Source: Prorocentrum cordatum
Taxonomy: Eukaryota > Sar > Dinophyceae > Prorocentrales > Prorocentraceae
Assembly (NCBI GenBank): GCA_963575745.1
Contig: CAUYUJ010014177.1
Span: 1-64,000 of the forward strand
Reading direction: 5' to 3'
DNA length: 64,000 nt
Position numbers and translations under genes: made by a program. Below, in pieces: positions 1-11,379 of this stretch; the first letter of the stretch is position 1; each line of letters begins with the position of its first letter. Below the pieces are notes generated by a model. That model ran no database searches. It was not told the DNA's origin and saw nothing but the letters and a program-made list of their open reading frames with translations.

Positions 1-199
1 AGGCGCGGGCGCCGCGCCACACACTGTCGCCGCTCCTTTTCGCCCCCCAGGCCATGCAGCCATGGAGTGGGGGGGCGCGGGCGGCGGCGACTAGACGTCG
101 GGGACTTCGAGGTTCTAAGAGGCGCACAATAGGGAGAGTCACCTTCAATGGGTCTTGCTGGTCAACATGCCAAGAGTTTTTGACTTGAGGTGCGGGGAA

Positions 200-890
200 T
201 GCCAAGATTGCTGGCCCAAGAACTACGTCTTGTTGGAGAGCAGCTAGTTAAAGCGCAATGTTGGGCTATTGCGAACGGCTGGACTCCATATATCTATCTC
301 ATCACGCAGAAGGCTGTGCACTGGGTTACCGAGCGCAGGGGTTTGGCATCTTCGCGCCAGCACACGTGACCACCATTGCCACGGGGTTCTGGAGGCGTTC
401 AGTCTTTCGAAGTGCAGAAGTCTAGGTCTACACTCGTGCACGTCGACCTAGGCTTGCCAGGGGGCCTGCTGATAGGCTCCATCTACATGGAGACAGGCGG
501 CGACTATCGGAGTGCGAATCTCTCACGCTTCTACAAGATGGCAGAGTACCTCAGGTGCTCCGGCCTCCCTTTCATCGTCGGCGGCGACTGGGGCCAGACG
601 CCCGGCGACTTCCAGGTTTGCGGCTTCGCGGACACGGTCTGGGATCCCGCTGCATTGAGAGGGCGCGTGCAGGTCGGCCGCGGGCAACTACTCAATGATT
701 GATTATTGGATCGCGTCGGCTGATATTCACGCGGCGTGTCTGAGGCCGAGGACCCTGGGCGCGTGGCCAGCCAGGCCGCGCAAGCCAGCGAGGTTTGATC
801 TCGCAGCTCACCCTCGGCAACTTCGTCAGCTCACACAGGCCGCGCCTAGGGCATTCCCGCGGGCGTCTCCATCGGGCGCGGGCTGACATC
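200..890 (+). pseudogene. EEP (APE-like) endonuclease fragment of element 0
   Basis: EEP endonucleases nick target DNA to prime reverse transcription. Pieces of the fold are spread over three frames. Around 255-290 there is a W-A-I-A-N-G-W-T-P-Y stretch, around 325-375 G-F-G-I-F-A-P-A-H-V, and in the 376-702 frame F-I-V-G-G-D-W-G-Q-T-P, the equivalent of the GD(F/W)N motif with the Asn read as Gly. The next frame (from 695) continues with I-D-Y-W-I-A-S, the usual 'IDY.(L/I)AS' block. At least two frameshifts and a stop at 700-702 make it non-functional. The catalytic Glu of the 'QE' motif is not identifiable. Confidence 0.6.
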
Positions 891-2200
891 CTCTACATGG
901 GACCCCCCCCAGCGTGATCATCTTGAAGCTATCGAGAACGACGCGACCAAGGGGGCCCCATCCGATCGTGAGCATGCTCGGCAGAGGATCGACGCGATCT
1001 GCTCGACTCTCGCGAACGCCGAGCAGGACTCGCAGCCCGAGGCTTATTGTGGCAGAGCTGACGGCGCTAGATATGCGCGGCGACCTACCAGAGGTCCTCG
1101 TCGAGGGCCCCGCCCAGCAGCAGGCAGCGAGGCCCGGCGCCCTCACGCAGTAGCCACAGCTATACGCGATGTCGAGGCCAAGTTCTCCGACGCCAACTCG
1201 AGCCCAGGCAGATGCGCAAATATTGTGCGACTCCTTCGGCCAGGTCGCCGTCGGGATGTTCATTCGAAGGAGGCGCGCTTGCTATTGGATTTCATGGCCA
1301 TTCATTCACAAGGCTGTTTAGGATTGCATCGATTGTCTGCAGAGCGGTTGCTGCGGATATTCCCAGCCACCCAAGAGCACGCTGCACCATGGACTGCGGG
1401 TTTGCCCGAACCTCGAGGATGAGTGCATGCGAACAGTTGATCAGGATATCATCGAGGCTGCTCGACAGGCCGCCCCGAAAGACATGCTGCACACGCGCGC
1501 CCTCATGCCTCGCGATGAGGTACCAGTTGTTGCACCCCTCACCTACATGAGTCGCGGCACGATGCGCACGGTGGTCAGCAAGAGCAGATCGCTGGAGAGA
1601 TCTACACCGACGGCGCAGGTCGCACGCACATTCGTTGGCCTGAAGGAGCTCGAGCTGGCTGGGGCATCGCGCCGATGCAAGGCCAAAGGATTCGAGGTCT
1701 CGCTTTCGGTCCGCTTCCTCGTGCTCAGCAGTCGGTGCCAAGAACTGGAAGGTACGCAGTGGTCGTGGCATTGAAGAAAGGCATGCTCCCCATGCACATT
1801 CGCGCAGATTGTATGATGGCGATCGATGGTTTCAATAACGGCAAGTGCTGGTGTCTACATCGACGGCGACAGAATGTGGACCTATGGAGAGAAGTATGGA
1901 GGCTCATCGAGGATCACGGCGGCCTGAGCGAAGACCTGACTTTCAGCTACGTCAAGTCCCATCAGACACATGGAGGCTGTCGTCGCAATCATGGCAAGAA
2001 AGGAAATGATTACGCCGACGTTTCTGCCAAGCGAGGACTTGCGGTCCATGGCATTCCTCCAGCGGCTCGGCGGCAACATAAGCGATTGCTGGAAGTTGCG
2101 CGACAGATTGCGGCGTGGGTTGGCAACGCTCAGGAGCCCGTTGAGGCCAGACCTGATCGCGCGCCACAGGTGGAGCGCAAGGCGAGGGGAGCACAGCACA
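200..2200 (+). mobile_element. Relic non-LTR retroelement lacking RT (element 0)
   Basis: Two retroelement domains lie in the same orientation: a broken EEP endonuclease (about 200-890) and an RNase H domain (1597-2110). The 700 bp between them has frameshifted, weakly protein-like sequence but none of the RT motifs (motif A Asp, GxxxG/PxG, YxDD). In the full-length elements of this window the EEP-to-RNase H distance is about 3-3.5 kb, so an internal deletion is inferred. Boundaries are approximate; no terminal duplication was seen. Confidence 0.65.
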
Positions 2201-2622
2201 GAGTTCGTGAACAGCGACGGGTTCGTCGACTCGCCGCGCGCGCTGCTGCTCCGCCGCCGCCTCCGCCTGGACGACAGCCCCATCGTGCGACCGTGCGCTC
2301 GGCCACAGGATGGACATGCATACACTGCCCGCGCTTCGCGCGATCCACTTCGGATCGAGCCCCAACGCGTAGGCAGGTGCGTTCGGTCAGGCCCCGAATG
2401 GATACCCCTAGAGCACCGCCAGCCTCCAAGGGGCAGGAGTCGCAGCTAGGGTCCAAGAGGTCTGCCCCGACGGAGCCTGACCAGGCCTGGAGCGTCCGAC
2501 CCAGGGTGGAGCCCCCCTCCGCCCCCGCCCCCTCGGACCCCCCCTTGGACCATCTCCTCCTCGCCCCCCGCCCCCTCCCAGGATCCTGGCCAGGCCAGTG
2601 GGGCTGGCGGGGCCTTCTATGA
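1552..2622 (+). pseudogene. RNase H domain ORF of element 0
   Basis: This frame opens after a TGA at 1549-1551 and runs to 2622. The RNase H fold is visible from 1597: I-Y-T-D-G-A-G (first catalytic Asp), A-G-W-G-I, then I-R-A-D-C-M-M-A-I-D (second Asp), then V-K-S-H-Q-T-H and N-D-Y-A-D-V-S-A-K-R-G (C-terminal Asp). The Glu expected just before Y-A-V-V-V-A-L reads Gly, so catalysis is probably lost. After about 2110 the frame becomes Arg/Pro-rich and looks like GC-driven read-through, not a domain. A start codon at 1675 would remove the first Asp, so the frame is better read as the tail of a longer ORF2. Confidence 0.65.
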
Positions 2623-3380
2623 GGCGGGTGCACCCTCGGGCCCGGTTCGAACCCCGCCCCCAGGGGGCGGCGCGGGACGCGACGTTGGCTCGGCGAAGCG
2701 CCCGCGGATCAGTCCTCCCAGCGCGGCGCCGTCGGAGGGGCCTCGCCCCGGCCTCGCGCGCGGGGCCGTGGCCGCCCTCGGCGCCGCGGATGTTGGCTCG
2801 GAGAAGCGCCCCCGCGTCGCGGCCCCCATCGCGGGCTTCGGCCGCCCCTCCCAGCGGCGCGCCCACGCAGATCAGGGTCGTGCCGCCCGAGGCCGCCATG
2901 GGGCAGATCTCGCGCAGGGCTGCAGAAATCCGCCACGGCGGACAATCCGCAGCGAAGGTGGCGCAGAGATAACTTCGCTTCGGGGCGCCATCCGCGCGAG
3001 GGACGGCGCCGCCCCACCCCGCTCCCCCGTCGCCCGATGGCGTCAGACCCCGCGGTGGAATGGCTGGGGCTTTATAATCAGATATAACCTACCTTAAACT
3101 CGTTCGTATTTTCCCGTGCCGTGCGTTTTCCTGGTGTTTGATCGGCCTCCGCGTTGCACGTGCGTCTCAGGGTCTGGCGTTCCAGGTCATGTTTGCTCCT
3201 GTCCAGGTTCTTGCCAGGTAGTCGGTGTGTACCTTGATGCCGGGATGCTGTCGCTGGGCTTTCCTCAAGATGTGCCCTCTTATGTTCCGTGAGTGATTGT
3301 GCTTCTCACCTTCTCCTGCTGCCCCCATCGGTCCATCGTCCCGACTCGGCGCGTCGCTTCATGTGCTCGCTGCTCACTCC
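2623..3380. other. GC-rich interval without recognisable gene
   Basis: From 2623 to about 3050 the DNA is extremely GC-rich and open in several frames at once, which is uninformative. From 3050 to 3380 composition drops to ordinary. No domain, RNA or repeat unit was recognised. A GGTTCGAACCC string at 2644-2654 resembles a pol III B box but has no tRNA fold around it. Confidence 0.6.
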
Positions 3381-3525
3381 TCCTCCTCCTCCTCCTCCTC
3401 CTCTTCTTCCCCGTTCCCTCTCCTCCCTCCTCCTCCCCCCCTCCCTCTCAGCCTTCTCCCTCCCTTCCCTCCCCCCTCCCTCCCTCCCTCCTCCTCCTCC
3501 TCCTCCTCCTCCTCCTCCTCCTGGC
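3380..3525. repeat. (CCT)n tract
   Basis: Two runs of CCT (3383-3412 and 3486-3522) are joined by CCCTCC-type sequence. The tract abuts the 5' side of LINE-1. Confidence 0.95.
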
Positions 3526-3670
3526 TGAGAACGTTTTCTGAGCTTGCAGCAGCATGCCTCTCCGAAGCGACCGAGTGCTGTTGCGAGCCTTTGTGGCTCA
3601 CCGCTCTTTGTGAGCTCCTGTCGGAGCATTCTATATTGCTCCACCTGGGCACCAGACGCGCGGGTGCGAG

Positions 3671-4698
3671 GTGGGGCTGTCCATGGGTGAGGACGCGGTC
3701 AAAGGGCCCAGGGCGCCTTTCTGGGGCCGCAAGCAATGTGGGCGCACATCGAACTGGCCGCGCAGGCTGCGGTGCCGCTGCGGAGTCTCAGCGCCGCAGT
3801 ACGTGCTGGCCCGTGCCAAGAGTTTCGGCGCTGATGAGCATGGCCCTCCTGCTGGTGGCCGTGGGCAGCCGCGTCTTCCTGGAATTGGCACGCGCGAGGA
3901 AGCCAAGCTCGAGCAGCAACTGGCGACCTTGCAGAGGCAGGTGGAGAAGTTGCTCAAGTCTGGAGGCCAGCCCCCTGCAGGGCCCAAGCCTGGTGGACAG
4001 CCAGCTGCCGGCGCAACCAGGCGACCCGGAGTGGCGGCGGCGCGTCAGGCGATGAGGCCGCCGACCAGCAGCAGACCAAGGAGCTGAAGGACGCCATCCG
4101 CTCGTGGAAGGGCGACCTCATGGCTGAAGCGCGGACCTCTTTGGATAACAAGCTCAAGGAGGTGCGCGCCAAGGTGGAAGGCCGCAAGTCGTCGCTCACG
4201 CAGCGCGCCAACGTCGGGCACAAGCCGGCGGGGGCGACGCGCAAGCTGGGCAAATTAGTTGAGGAAATCGAGGAGCAGGAGAAGTTTCTGGCCGAGATCC
4301 AGCAGCGCAAGCAGGAGTTGGCGGCCGAGAAGACGGCGACCGAGGCTGAGGTGGCAGCTCTTCAGAAGCAGCTGTACACGTCATTGCCCAAGGACGCCGC
4401 TAACCCTTCCCTCGATCTACCACCTGGCGCGCTTGAAGGAAAGGAGGCGCTCAGGAAGATGCTGGAGTCCGAGACCTTCCCGGAGTTTAAGCAGCTGTGG
4501 TTGGAGAAGAGTGGCTCCGCCGAGTCGGCGCCTTCCCCAGCGCATGTACCTGCGCCCGAAGATGTGGGCTTGGACGACGCCTTCGCCGACGCGAAGGCAG
4601 CTGAAGCCTCCTGGGATAAGCACAAGGGCGACAAGCGCGCGATCTTGGAGGCGCTCAGCCAAGCACCCCTCAAGAAGCCCAAGAAGGCGACTCTGTAA
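3671..4698 (+). pseudogene. LINE-1 ORF1 (gag-like, coiled coil)
   Basis: ORF1 proteins of LINEs bind the element RNA. The first part (frame of 3671) carries R-C-R-C-G-V-S-A-P near 3770, half of the double CxxC motif seen in LINE-2 ORF1; the second Cys pair is absent. A heptad-like helix follows at 3893-3960. Between about 3960 and 4030 the reading frame changes, and the second frame continues K-E-L-K-D-A-I-R-S-W into a long Lys/Glu-rich coiled coil (4085-4380) and an acidic tail ending at TAA 4696-4698. The 579-base segment from Met 4120 is intact, but the frameshift separates it from the N-terminal part. Confidence 0.65.
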
Positions 4699-4963
4699 CA
4701 ATCAGAGTCGACCTCTGGGCACCACGGACGCCGATGACCATCGTGGACTTCAAGACGTGGGTCCTGATCCAGATTCATGCCGGCCTGCGGGGGAACTACC
4801 TGATGGTGCGATCCAGTTCTACGGCCAGCTTTTCGGGCTCGAGTGGGTGGTGCAGCACTACGTGGACGAGCGCACCCAGGGGTACCTGTTCGACATGCTG
4901 CAGTGCGGTGATGCAAGTTCCGTTGCCGAAGTTCGAGGCAATGGAGCGAGCTCGTAGACCCCC
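4699..4963 (+). other. LINE-1 inter-ORF segment
   Basis: The frame of 4259-4957 has a short stretch of good amino-acid composition (F-Y-G-Q-L-F-G-L-E-W-V-V-Q-H-Y near 4815-4860) between ORF1 and the endonuclease. It may be the start of ORF2 or a small linker ORF. No known domain was recognised. Confidence 0.4.
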
Positions 4964-7620
4964 TTGTCCAAACATTTTGCTGCGCGCGGGGGGAATTTCC
5001 ACGCCTCGAGTTCTTCGGGCCCTGAGGTTGTCAGGACGTGTCCAGATGATGCTGGGCCTCATCGCGGGTCTGTTCTGAGTTCAGCGAGGCCCGTAACCTG
5101 TTCGGTTTCAAATGTGGGCGACAAGTTTAGGCTCCCAGCGGGGCCTCGTTGCTCGGGCATGCGTATTTCTGCTCATGGTGCAGGCTGTCCCCCGCAACCC
5201 GCCCCCCTGCGCAGTGATGGTGAGAGCGTTTCTCATTTGTTCGAAAGTTCTACTGGGAACAGCCGGGGCACTCTCAGGGATCGTCTGGGGAAAAGCACGG
5301 CCTTAGTCATCTTCGCTCAGGAAATCGATTCAACGGAGGTGGATGTCGGAGCCAAAGCCAGTTCAGCACGTTCACTTGGGTGGAACATGTTGCGCACACC
5401 GTCGAAGCCCTGTGAAGGAGGTCATTTCTCCGCCGGGATTGCTATCTTCGCCCGTGTCACAGTCGAACTTCGTTGGCCGGACTCGCTACCGAAAGGCGTC
5501 GCGGTTCCACGGCGGCCGATGTTCGCGATGATTGGTGCCCCAGGCCGGCCGCCGATTTTGGCCGGCTGCGCTTATCTCCGCACCGCTGCAGGATTATCGC
5601 AGCACAACCTACACATCCTCAAAATGATGGGAAGTTTTGGAAGGTGCTCACTTGGCCCTTATTGGGACCGACTGGAATCTACCGTCAATGTCGTTGGAGG
5701 CCTCAGGGATGCCGCGAAGGGCGGGGGCGCTTATCTCACGGCCGGCTGTGGAGACGCACGCGACGGCCCAGACCAACAGTACGATCGATTATTCTTTAAC
5801 GTCGACGGCATTCGGCAAGCTTGTCGAGAGCGCGACGGGCGACGCCAAGTGGCCGAAGAGGCCCCGCCGCCCAGTTCAGCTGCGTCTCAGGCCTGGGGCT
5901 GTGAATCTGCAGCAAGTTGTTTTCATGTCACATCAGAAGCTTCCCGCGTCTCATCCTTTCGGGCCCACCCCTGTCCCAACCGATTGGGCCGTGGCTCGAG
6001 CTGTGGCTGAGGAGGCCAACGGGATGGCCGATGCTGGTGACGTTGCTGCCGTTCGGGAGGTGATGGGGGAAGCCTGGGAGCTTTTCTCGGATGCGATGGA
6101 GCTCGAACTTGAGGCTCGATTGGACTCGCCTGTCAAGGGCCTCAAGGGGCGCCAGCTCTCTCCCAGATGGGCCGCGGTTTTGACCCCTCCCCGTAGCAAG
6201 AAAGAAAATGATGTCAGGGTGGCTGGGGGGGTGGATTTGGTTCAGGCAAGGGTTCGGGATCTCTTCCAGACTTGTCGGCGAATTTTGGCCAAGGCCGATA
6301 GTTTGATTGACCGCGCGGAGGTCGATGCTGCGAATGCTGTGGCAGCTATTCTTTGTCGACCTCTCGATGCCGAAGGGATTTCCATTCGCCTCGACGTCGC
6401 GGCGCAGGTTGCGCGGCGGCTTGCTGGCGAGAGGCCCCAACGCCCAGAGGGCCTCGCGAGATGGATAGATCGGTGCACCCATGCCCTTGAGGAGTGGGAT
6501 GGCGATTTTAACGATGCCAGGAAGGAGCTCGACCAGAAGGCCAGGCTCAGCTGGGGCCAGCGGCAGCAGGAAGCCCTTTCGGGCTCGGCCCGTAAGACGC
6601 GCCGCCTGACGAGGTCGAAGGCCGAGTGGCAACCGACGGCGATAGAAACCGCTCCTGACACTTTCCCGGCGGACCCCAGAAGGCTTTCGGCGAGGGAAGC
6701 TGATGTCCCCGAAGTTGTTTGGAACGCTCGCACCACCCCTGCCCCTCTGGAGGTCCCTGATCGTTCCTGTCTGGACAGGCTCACTCCTGATGACATCAGA
6801 GCTTCGTCTAAGAGCTTCTCCCCGCACACGGCGCAGTCTCTGGACGGAGTGCATGTCGGATATATCTCGCGCATGTCCGATGATGGGCTTAATGCTTTGG
6901 CTTGCATTGTTCAAACGGTTGAAAAGATAGGGGCGTTCCCCAAGGCTGTGTATTGGATGCTCCCCCCCTCTTCGAGAAGCAAGGGTGGGCTGAGGCCTGT
7001 GCTGCTGCGCGCTGCTCCCGTGCGCTTATGGGAGATGCCTCGTCGCCCCGTCGCCAATGCCCCCAACGCGGATCACCCCCGTGAGTGCTGGGCCTTTGGG
7101 GCGGGGAAGCCGGCAGAAAGTAGCATGTGGAACCAGGCTGTGAAAGCAGGAGCCAACGCGGCCGAAGGGGGTGTCACGGCGGGGTTCTCTCGGGACGGGT
7201 CCAAGTACAATGAAAGTTTCGACCTGGTGGTCTTAAAAGAGCTGGGCCCCCGAGCAGTGAGCAGGCCTTTACCCGATCGCGATCAACGTTGCGTTCAATT
7301 TTTGGCCAGGCCCACGCGTTTGGTGCCGCTGTATGCGGACCGCAGTTTGGCGCCGCTGTATGCGGACTATCGGTTGCCAGCAGGTTCCGGTTTAAACGAT
7401 GTTTTTGTGTGCGTGTGCGCGCTGGAGCCTTTCGACGGCTTCGTGCGCCGTCACCCTAATGTGGAACTGACGTCGTACATCGACGACGACGCGGTTAGTT
7501 GCCACGGCGAGCCCGACGCGGCGCCCGATGCCCTTGAGGGTCAACCTAGCTTCAGATCAGTTGATGACTTTTGGTTCCAGTGGGGGCATCGTTCGTCGCC
7601 TCGGGGAACGGCTGGATTCT
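4964..7620 (+). pseudogene. LINE-1 ORF2 (EEP endonuclease and truncated RT)
   Basis: Frame 4964-6010 contains the endonuclease start: V-I-F-A-Q-E-I-D (catalytic Glu, near 5312) and S-A-G-I-A-I-F-A-R (near 5432). A frameshift near 5620-5640 moves it into the 5637 frame, which carries I-G-T-D-W-N-L-P and S-T-I-D-Y-S-L, then about 300 residues of linker. The RT shows D-G-S-K-Y-N-E-S-F-D-L (motif A region, about 7195-7227) and S-Y-I-D-D-D-A-V (YxDD box, 7476-7496). The frame then enters the (ATC)n tract as Ile/Ser/His runs. It is non-functional through one frameshift and loss of the C-terminal third. Confidence 0.75.
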
Positions 7621-7625
7621 GGCGC

Positions 7626-8045
7626 CTCATTGTCACCATCATCAGCATCATCATCAGCATAACCATCAGCAGCATCCCCCTTCTTCTCGTCATCATCATC
7701 GTCATCAGCATCATCATCAACATCATCAGCATCATCCTCATCCCCATCATCATCATCAGCATCATCATCATCCCCATCCTCATCGTCATCCCCCCTCCTC
7801 CCACTTATTCCTCCCTTCCGTCCTCCTCCTCCTTCTCCTCGCCGGCATCGTCATCATCATCCGCATCATCATCGTCAGCCGCATCATCATCATCATCGTC
7901 ATCATCATCCTCATCAGCAGCAACATCATCAGTATCATCACCAGCATCGTCCTCCTCCTCCTCCTCCTCCTCCTCCTCCTCCTCCTCCTTCCTCCCCCTT
8001 GTTCCTCCCTTCCCTCCTCCTCTTCCTCCTCCTCCCCATCATCAT
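7626..8045. repeat. Compound (ATC)n-(CCT)n tract
   Basis: Imperfect ATC/CAT repeats (7628-7950) pass into CCT repeats (7948-8040). The tract separates the truncated 3' side of LINE-1 from the 5' side of LINE-2. Confidence 0.95.
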
Positions 8046-8307
8046 AGTTTCTGCCCGAGGGCCTGGGGGCGGACAGGCCGCCGCGGGCCCCCCTCGGGCG
8101 GGGGCCATCGCGCTGCCCTCCGAGGCGGCGTGGCATCGGCGCCTCCGTCGCGAGCGCGCCGCGGCCAGGGCGCTGCTGCGCGCGTGGCGGGGCCCGCCAC
8201 CCCCCCGCCAGCGCGGCCGCCTGGTGGCTGCCGCGGCGCTCCTGGACGGCCGCCACGGTTCGGCGGCGCCGGCCCCCGCGCGACGGGCGGGCGACGGCGG
8301 GGGCGGC

Positions 8308-9649
8308 ATGGCGGCCGCGAGCGGCGCCGCCAGCGGCCGCGGCGGCCACGCGTGCGCGCGCTGCGGGTGCCGGAAGAATGAGGCATGGTGGACGTGGTGC
8401 TGCCACTGCAGGCACCCGCTGCAGCTGGTGCCTGTGGGGCCTGCTGCTGCTCGCGGCGCTGTTGGCCGCCGCCGATCTTCCAGCGGGGGTCGCAGCGGCG
8501 CCCGCGAGCCGCCCTGGCGCCGGGGCGCCGTCGGCGGGCGCGGCGGAGCGCCGCGCGGGCGGCCAGCCGCTCTGGTCGCAGTCGCAGAGGCGGCAGGCCG
8601 CCAGCGCAGCGGCGACCCGGGAGCCCGCGTCGCGGATGCGGCCCAGGCCCTGGGGCCCGACGCGGGCCCTGAGGAGGTCACGCTGGCCCAGCTGGCGGAG
8701 CTCCTCCGCTTGTCGGGGGACGAGCCCGCGGGGGCCAAGCACAGGCAGCAGCTGGGCGCTCTCGCGCGCGGCGCATGGCCAGGCCCCTCTCCGCGGCCGA
8801 GGCGGGCGCCGCCAGGGGCGCTGCCGCGGCTGCCCTGGGCGAGGCCCTGGCGGAGGCGGGGGAGCTCCAGCTGCGCCTGCGCCAGGCCGCGGAGCGCGCG
8901 TCCAAGTGCACCGCCGCCTTAGACAGCGCGCAGGCGGCGCGCGCGAGTGCGGCGCAGGCCCTGGCGGGCGCAGTTGCCCCAGCGGCGGCGCCTGCGCGCG
9001 AGGGCGACGTGCCCGAGCTCAGCGTCGCGGCAATCCTCGCTGGCAAGGCGGCGTGGGCGTTCAACCACGAAGGGCAATTCGGCTCGGGGCCCCTGGAGGA
9101 CTGCGAGGTCGAGGAGAGTGGCCGCCAGGAGGCCCAGCGGCGCAGCGAGGAGCTTCAGACGCGGTTCGCGGCCATGGCGCAGGAGGCTTCTGGCCAGTTC
9201 AAAGCCGAAGCCGAGACACTGGAGAAGGCGCACCGTGAGCTGCGGGAGCGCCTCAAGTCCAAGAAGAGGCGCACCTCGGCCCCCCCGCAGCAGGGGGCGG
9301 CACCTGCAGCGGGGCAGCCGGCGGCTGAGGGAGCTGCAGCGCCTGCGGCTGCAGCTGCGGCCCCCGCCGCGGCGCCCCCTGCCGCCGCCGCCGCCGCTGG
9401 CGGCCAGCAGGGGGCCCCCGCCCAGGCTCCGCAGGCGGCTCCACCCGCTGCTCCTGCTGCCGCTGCAGGGGCCTCAGGCGCGGGGGCCGCGGCGGCGGAG
9501 GTGCTGGAGGCGGGCCGCCAGCGCCTGGCGCCGCGGCCAGCAAGGCTGCGGCTGGCAAGGGGCGCGCGCCCAAGGGCGGCCGCGGCGGCGCGGCCGGCAA
9601 GGCGGCGGCGGCCCCCGTGGGCGACGACGAGGACCAGTCGAGCCTTTGA
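8308..9649 (+). pseudogene. LINE-2 ORF1 (double CxxC, coiled coil)
   Basis: A Met at 8308 is followed at once by a double CxxC finger (C-A-R-C-G-C ... W-T-W-C-C-H-C, 8344-8425), likely RNA-binding. The frame shifts near 8770 and a coiled coil follows (8840-8960 and 9124-9275, ending in K-S-K-K-R-R). An Ala/Pro/Gln-rich stretch comes next, and a second shift near 9500-9535 leads to a Lys/Gly/Ala tail ending V-G-D-D-E-D-Q-S-S-L and TGA 9647-9649. The sensible C-terminus in this third frame supports the end point. Two frameshifts make it a pseudogene unless they are assembly errors. Confidence 0.65.
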
Positions 9650-10168
9650 CACAGGCTCGACTACAGCGGGCCGAAGCCCCGACGGTTTTGAGGCGGCCCT
9701 TGAGCGCAGCGCCCAGCGGCGCGGGCGCGCTCGGCGGGGGCGTCTGCGTGGGCGGGGTGCAGTGCACAGTCGTGGTCACATCCTGCGGGCCCTGGACTAC
9801 ATGTACTCGACTGGGGATTACGCGTTCATGAAGGATGACCTCAAGTGCGGCGCAGGCCCCGCCTGCGTGTCGGACATCATCGGCAGGTGGCCGGGGCCCA
9901 CCTGGTGCTGCGAGGGCAGCGACTACGACTTCGGCGACGTCTTCATCTACGGAGACACCTGCGGGCCCGCCCGCCTCCAGCTCGCGAGATGGGGCGCCGC
10001 CGCTGGCCAGGCTCCTTCCCCTCGCGGGTTGCCCCCCCGCGGCGCCGCCCCCAGTCTCGACGGCGGGGGCGGCCGACGAAGTGGGCATAAGCGGGCGCGG
10101 GCCATGCGCTTCAACCTCGGGGGCGACGCGTGGCACGACGGCCCGTTCAGCTCTACGTCGGGCACTAC

Positions 10169-11345
10169 TTGGACTGGCCCCTCTCGCTCGCGAGCCGCCT
10201 CGGCCAGCGGCGCGGGGGGCACGCGGCGTCGGTGGCGGCCGAGCCGAGGGTCGACCCGCGGGGGGCGGGGGCCGCGGCGGGCGCTCCGAAAGGAACTGGC
10301 GAAGTCCCCGCCCCGAAGCAGCTCCCGCCGAGGCGAGGTCGTCGGAGCCGCGCGACGAGCTTGCCCTTCCACCTCGCGACCCTCGTCGGCCAGAGGTTCG
10401 CGGTGCACGTGGCGCTGCGCGCTGGGGCGGCGCTGGAGGCGCTGCTGGGGAGCGACCCTGCTGCGCGTGGGCCCCCAGCCGCGACGCACGCGACGACTAC
10501 TACAGGTACACATCAAGAGGCCTGCCTCCTGGTGCGACGCGGTGCTCGACGGCGAGGACCGCTCGTTGTCGGCCTCACCGCGGACTGGTTCCTCCACCCC
10601 GCGCTGCTCCCCAACCAGAGGCACATGATGCCCCTGGCGCCGTTGGCGAGCACGGCGCCGGCGCTGGCTGGTTGGCCGGGGAGCGGCCCTGCGGCGCGCG
10701 GGCCCCCCGCCGCGGCGGGCGTGGCGACTGCGACGGGTGCGCGCCAGATCTGGGTCTCTCTGGTGCTACTAGGACGGCCCGCCGTCGGCCCCGCCCTGGA
10801 CTGGGCTCTCTCGGCCAGAGGCTTGGGGGGCCCACGGCGCCGGCGGCGGCCGAGCCGAGGGTCGATCCGCGAGGGGCGGGGGCCGCGGTGGGCGCTCCGA
10901 AAGGAACTCGCGAAGCCGCCGCCCCGAAGCGGCTCTCGCCGAGGCGAAGTCGCCGGAGCCGCGCGATGAGCTTTCCGCACCACCTCGAGAGCTCCGTCGG
11001 CCAGAGGGTCGCGTTGCACGTGGCGTCGCATGCCGGGGCTGCGCTGGCGGCGCGGCAGAGGAGCGGCCCAGCGGCGCGCGGGCCTCCTACCTCGACGTGC
11101 GCGGCGGATTCGGCAGACACGGACCGAGTGGATCAACCTCTGGGGCGCCGAGGAGCTGTTCGGCGAGGTCTGCTCGACGTCACCCCCCCTGGACTGGCCC
11201 CTCCACCTCGCGTTGCTCCTCGGCCAGAGGCGCGCGTTGCACCCGGCGCCGTCGGCGGGCGCTGCGCTGGCTGCGGCGGGGAGCTTGGGGAGCGGCCCTG
11301 CGGCGCGCGGGCCCCCCGCCAGGAGGCGCGCGGGCGAGGCCCCCG
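10169..11345 (+). repeat. Two-copy higher-order repeat in LINE-2 spacer
   Basis: Four subunits begin with (L/A)-D-W codons at 10,169, 10,580, 10,796 and 11,189. The Asp codon starts are 411, 216 and 393 bases apart, all multiples of three. Long subunits contain E-P-R-V-D-P-R-G and a G-Q-R box; every complete subunit ends in G-S-(G/D)-P-A-A-R-G-P-P. Subunits alternate long-short-long-short, giving a 627-bp higher-order period. The second long unit has an internal frame change before 10,966. Confidence 0.75.
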
Positions 11346-11379
11346 CCCTGGGCGAGCTGTGCGGCGCCAGGCCGCCAGC

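Larger units (their letters stand above)
3526..7625 (+). mobile_element. LINE-1: 3'-truncated non-LTR retrotransposon
   Basis: Order: ORF1-like protein (3671-4698), EEP endonuclease (about 5300-5830), RT (about 6780-7500). Similarity stops at about 7620, where an (ATC)n tract begins, so the RT thumb, zinc motif and RNase H seen in LINE-2 and LINE-3 are missing. The 5' limit is set where the (CCT)n tract ends. No target duplication was found. Confidence 0.8.

Noticed and set aside
826-1263. 145-codon minus-strand ORF in element 0
   Set aside because: It lies opposite the EEP-to-RNase H linker, has no domain, and fits an antisense shadow.
2644-2654. GGTTCGAACCC as a tRNA T-loop or SINE B box
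   Set aside because: The flanks do not pair as a T stem, no anticodon or acceptor stem can be built, and no convincing A box lies upstream.
8378-8672. Hydrophobic stretch L-W-G-L-L-L-L-A-A-L-L-A-A-A as a membrane protein
   Set aside because: It is an alternate frame of LINE-2 ORF1 just after the CxxC finger; the ORF1 frame continues sensibly.
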